Shown piece by piece: positions 21,818 through 23,713 of a DNA stretch of 23,713 nt. The notes under the pieces are model-generated. The model was not told the origin of the DNA and made no database searches. It saw only the letters and a program-made list of their open reading frames with translations. The position numbers were made by a program, and so were the translations under genes. The DNA lies in the NCBI GenBank assembly GCA_031546985.1, contig JAVBJN010000006.1:1-23713 (forward strand). Direction: 5' to 3'. Numbering within the stretch: the first letter of the stretch is position 1; every line of letters starts with the position of its first letter. The DNA is from JAVBJN01 sp031546985. Lineage in GTDB: Bacteria; Bacteroidota; Bacteroidia; Chitinophagales; Chitinophagaceae.

Positions 21818-22015
21818 ATGCCAAATCCTAAGCGCAGACACTCACAACAAAGAAGTGCTAAAAGAAGAACTCACTACAAAGCTGTAGCTGATACATTGAG
21901 CGTTGACCCTACAACAGGCGAAACCCACCTGCGTCACCGCGCCCATTGGGTAGAAGGCAAAATGTATTACAGAGGTAACGTGGTGATGGAAAAAAATACC
22001 GGTACCACCGAATAA
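21818..22015 (+). CDS. rpmF: 50S ribosomal protein L32
   Basis: 65 residues. The N-terminus MPNPKRRHSQQRSAKRRTHYKA is the conserved basic tail that enters the large subunit. Most bacterial L32 proteins then carry a zinc ribbon with four cysteines. Here the corresponding part (LSVDPTTGETHLRHRAHWVEGKMYYRGNVV) has no cysteine at all, so this is a zinc-independent form. Its place between YceD and plsX is the usual one and supports the identification. Confidence 0.95.
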   Translation: MPNPKRRHSQQRSAKRRTHYKAVADTLSVDPTTGETHLRHRAHWVEGKMYYRGNVVMEKNTGTTE

Positions 22016-22054
22016 TTTTCTATTTTTATCGGGCATTATTCAACCATAGATTAA

Positions 22055-23020
22055 ATGAAACTAGGGCTCGATATGATGGGTGGCGATTATGCACCCGTAG
22101 AAGCAATTAAAGGCGTACAATTATACCTCGAAACAGCTGCATCCCCGCATGTACATCTCGTACTGCTGGGCGATGAAAATATACTGCGTCCGGCCCTGAA
22201 TGAATTAGGGCTGGATGCATCTTTGTATACCATTGTGCACGCTCCAGAGGTAATCGGTATGCATGAGCATCCGACCAAAGCATTGAAAGAAAAACGTGAA
22301 TCCAGTATTAATATTGGCTTTCACCTGCTGCAAAGCAAAAAAATCGATGCATTTATCAGTGCCGGTAACACCGGTGCGATGCTGGTAGGAACAATGTATT
22401 CCATCAAGCCGATCGAAGGCGTTCTGCGCCCCACCATCGCGACCGTTATTCCTAAAGAAAACGGCCAGAACAACCTGATCCTCGATGTAGGTCTCAATGC
22501 AGATTGCAAACCGGAAAACCTGGTTCAGTTTGCCCAACTGGGAAGCATTTACGCCAAGCACATGCATGGTGTAGACAATCCCCGTATCGGACTGATCAAC
22601 ATTGGTGAAGAAGAAGGTAAAGGCAACGTGCTTACCCAGGCTACCTATCCCCTGCTCAAAAAACAGTCGGATATTAACTTTGTGGGTAACATCGAAGGCC
22701 GCGATATCTTCCTCGATAAAGCCGATGTATTGGTTTGCGAAGGCTTTGTAGGCAACACCATCCTGAAACTGTCGGAATCTGTTTACCACATCTTTAAAGA
22801 GAAACGTGGTGTACATGACGATTTCATGGAAACCTTCAACTTCGAGATCTATGGCGGCACGCCGGTGCTGGGTGTAAACGAACCCGTTATAATCGGTCAC
22901 GGTATTTCCCGCAAGCTGGCTTTCAAAAATATGATTGTGGTAGCACAACGTATGATTGAAACCAATCTCATGGAAAAAATGAAAGAAGGCTTTATAGCCC
23001 AGCAGAATCCTGTAGGCTAA
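22055..23020 (+). CDS. plsX: Phosphate acyltransferase PlsX
   Basis: 321 residues. PlsX converts acyl-ACP and phosphate into acyl-phosphate, the acyl donor for PlsY in phospholipid synthesis. The family segments are MKLGLDMMGGDYAPVEAIKG at the N-terminus, ISAGNTGAMLVG near 103-114, LDVGLNADCKPENLVQFA, LINIGEEEGKGN and DVLVCEGFVGNTILKLSE, plus the closing YGGTPVLGVNEPVIIGHG. A peripheral membrane enzyme. It begins 39 bp after rpmF and ends before a strong terminator. fabH, often next, is not adjacent here. Confidence 0.97.
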   Translation: MKLGLDMMGGDYAPVEAIKGVQLYLETAASPHVHLVLLGDENILRPALNELGLDASLYTIVHAPEVIGMHEHPTKALKEKRESSINIGFHLLQSKKIDAFISAGNTGAMLVGTMYSIKPIEGVLRPTIATVIPKENGQNNLILDVGLNADCKPENLVQFAQLGSIYAKHMHGVDNPRIGLINIGEEEGKGNVLTQATYPLLKKQSDINFVGNIEGRDIFLDKADVLVCEGFVGNTILKLSESVYHIFKEKRGVHDDFMETFNFEIYGGTPVLGVNEPVIIGHGISRKLAFKNMIVVAQRMIETNLMEKMKEGFIAQQNPVG

Positions 23021-23046
23021 CCCTCTTCTCTTTATACCTTATTTAG

Positions 23047-23078
23047 ATCCCTGTTCTTCAAGAACAGGGATTTTTTTA
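23047..23078 (+). terminator. Intrinsic terminator after plsX
   Basis: Perfect 11-bp arms ATCCCTGTTCT and AGAACAGGGAT with the loop TCA, followed by a run of seven T residues. Confidence 0.92.
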
Positions 23079-23091
23079 TTGCTGCCTGTCA

Positions 23092-23275
23092 TTGTTTCGC
23101 GCAAAGACGCAGAGTGAAGAGAAGACATAAAGAGAATAGCTCACAGCGCCGCAGCGGGTTTGTGTTTTGACATTGCACGCAATGACGCGAAGTAGCAGTG
23201 ATATTAAGAAGGAACCGCTCGCAGCGACACGGCGGCACAGCGTTGCGAGAAACCTCTTAAGAGATGCTCTCTCCT
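23092..23275 (+). repeat. Degenerate GCGCAAAG-type intergenic repeats, second locus
   Basis: GTTTCGCGCAAAGACGCAG begins at 23094 and AAAGAGAATAGCTCAC follows at 23129-23144. The two blocks occur in the same order on the minus strand at 14232-14283. A weaker GACACGGCGGCACAGCG block follows at 23225-23245. No gene is seen here. Confidence 0.6.
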
Positions 23276-23314
23276 TTCGTTGAGGCAGAGTTTAATGAAG
23301 GAGCTATACACCAT

Positions 23315-23406
23315 GTCATCCTGCGCGAGCGACGCAGGAGCGAGGTGCAGGAGCTTTTCCCGGATCATCAAAATGAGAGATACTGCTCCCTCCGGGGCAG
23401 CATGAC
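23315..23406 (+). repeat. Tandem inverted-repeat unit 1 (92 bp)
   Basis: It starts GTCATCCTGC and ends GCAGCATGAC, so its ends are imperfect inverted repeats (9 of 10). The interior CCCGGATCATCAAAATG and CTGCTCCCTCCGGGGCAGC are shared with the next units. A 31-bp linker follows. Confidence 0.8.
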
Positions 23407-23437
23407 AGATTCGTTTAATGAAGTATCTATATAGCTT

Positions 23438-23529
23438 GTCATCCTGCGCGAGCGACGCAGAAGCGAGGTGCAGGATCTTTTCCCGGATCATCAAAATGAA
23501 AGATATTGCTCCCTCCGGGGCAGCATGAC
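23438..23529 (+). repeat. Tandem inverted-repeat unit 2 (92 bp)
   Basis: Same length and ends as unit 1, with a few substitutions (for example GCAGAAGCGAGG for GCAGGAGCGAGG). A 32-bp linker follows, nearly identical to the 31-bp linker before it. Confidence 0.8.
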
Positions 23530-23561
23530 AGATTCGTTTAATGAAGTATCTCATATAGCTC

Positions 23562-23673
23562 GTCATCCTGCGTGAGCGACGCAGGAGCGAAACCTGTCCC
23601 GCCCATGCGGGATGCAGGATCTTTTCCCGGATCATCAAAATGAAAGATACTGCTCCCTCCGGGGCAGCATGAC
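23562..23673 (+). repeat. Tandem inverted-repeat unit 3 (112 bp, with insertion)
   Basis: Same ends as units 1 and 2 but 20 bp longer. Where the others read GCGAGGTGCAGG, this one carries the GC hairpin of 23593-23611. A 31-bp linker follows. Confidence 0.8.
23593..23611 (+). repeat. Dispersed GC hairpin, copy 3, inside tandem unit 3
   Basis: CCTGTCCCGCCCATGCGGG differs at one position from the copy at 13995-14013. It accounts for the extra 20 bp of unit 3 compared with units 1 and 2. Confidence 0.75.
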
Positions 23674-23704
23674 AGATTCGTTTAATGAAGTATCTATATG
23701 GCTT

Positions 23705-23713
23705 GTCATCCTG
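23705..23713 (+). repeat. Start of tandem inverted-repeat unit 4 (cut by the window edge)
   Basis: The last nine bases GTCATCCTG match the opening of units 1-3 after a 31-bp linker, so the array continues beyond the window. Confidence 0.65.

Noticed and set aside
22205..22948. A 247-residue minus-strand reading frame
   Set aside because: Antisense shadow of plsX without family features.
23204..23638. A 144-residue open reading frame on the minus strand
   Set aside because: Its repeated peptide blocks are translations of the tandem DNA repeats; it has no start context or domain character.
23315..23713. Regular repeat-linker pattern that resembles a CRISPR array
   Set aside because: The 31-32 bp linkers are nearly identical to one another, the repeats are 92-112 bp and no cas gene is present. 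It is a tandem repeat array.

Overview
The window looks like a piece of a Bacteroidota chromosome, most likely family Chitinophagaceae. Several things point there: promoter -7 boxes of the form TAnnTTTG, very short leaders without strong Shine-Dalgarno sites, a methylmalonyl-CoA-type mutase large subunit behind a Bacteroidota-specific small membrane protein, a bacilliredoxin, a cysteine-free L32, an Lgt with YGGLIGG, and outer-membrane beta-barrel proteins. This placement is inference from gene content. I found no rRNA, tRNA, CRISPR array, prophage or intact insertion sequence.

Layout. 1-2108 (minus): DinB-like protein and class C beta-lactamase-fold serine hydrolase, closed by a terminator. 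2249-4456 (plus): voltage-gated-type cation channel with a C-terminal zinc ribbon, then a secreted helical-repeat protein. 4453-5559 (minus): AlkC-type DNA alkylation repair protein. 5637-7704 (plus): second serine hydrolase and a beta-barrel protein. 7734-9806: the most interesting cluster, with a Fur-family regulator, a convergent HPP membrane protein and a GliT-like dithiol flavoprotein; two matching operator-like palindromes lie before the regulator and before the flavoprotein. 9867-13008 (minus): a degenerate DUF922-like secreted protein, truB, lgt and a bacilliredoxin. 13167-13968 (plus): exported YciI-like protein and a VOC protein. 13969-14330: non-coding repeats. 14398-16009 (minus): two paralogous beta-barrel proteins. 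16124-16726: GNAT acetyltransferase. 16727-17067: non-coding hairpins. 17068-17412 (minus): A-type Fe-S carrier. 17544-21117 (plus): DUF7935-like protein, mutase, glycosyltransferase 2 and guanine deaminase. 21257-23020 (plus): the YceD-rpmF-plsX ribosome/lipid operon. 23079-23713: non-coding repeats ending in a tandem array of 92-112 bp inverted-repeat units that runs off the window.

How the parts relate. Most genes are housekeeping or common accessory genes in short transcription units separated by clear intrinsic terminators. The best candidate for something undescribed is the Fur-like regulator with its paired operators and the flavoprotein/HPP genes, which I read as a small metal- or redox-responsive regulon. 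The second is the repeat landscape: a 19-20 bp GC hairpin occurs three times in two distant intergenic regions, once inserted inside a unit of the 3' tandem array, and a degenerate GCGCAAAG-type repeat is shared in opposite orientation by the same two regions.
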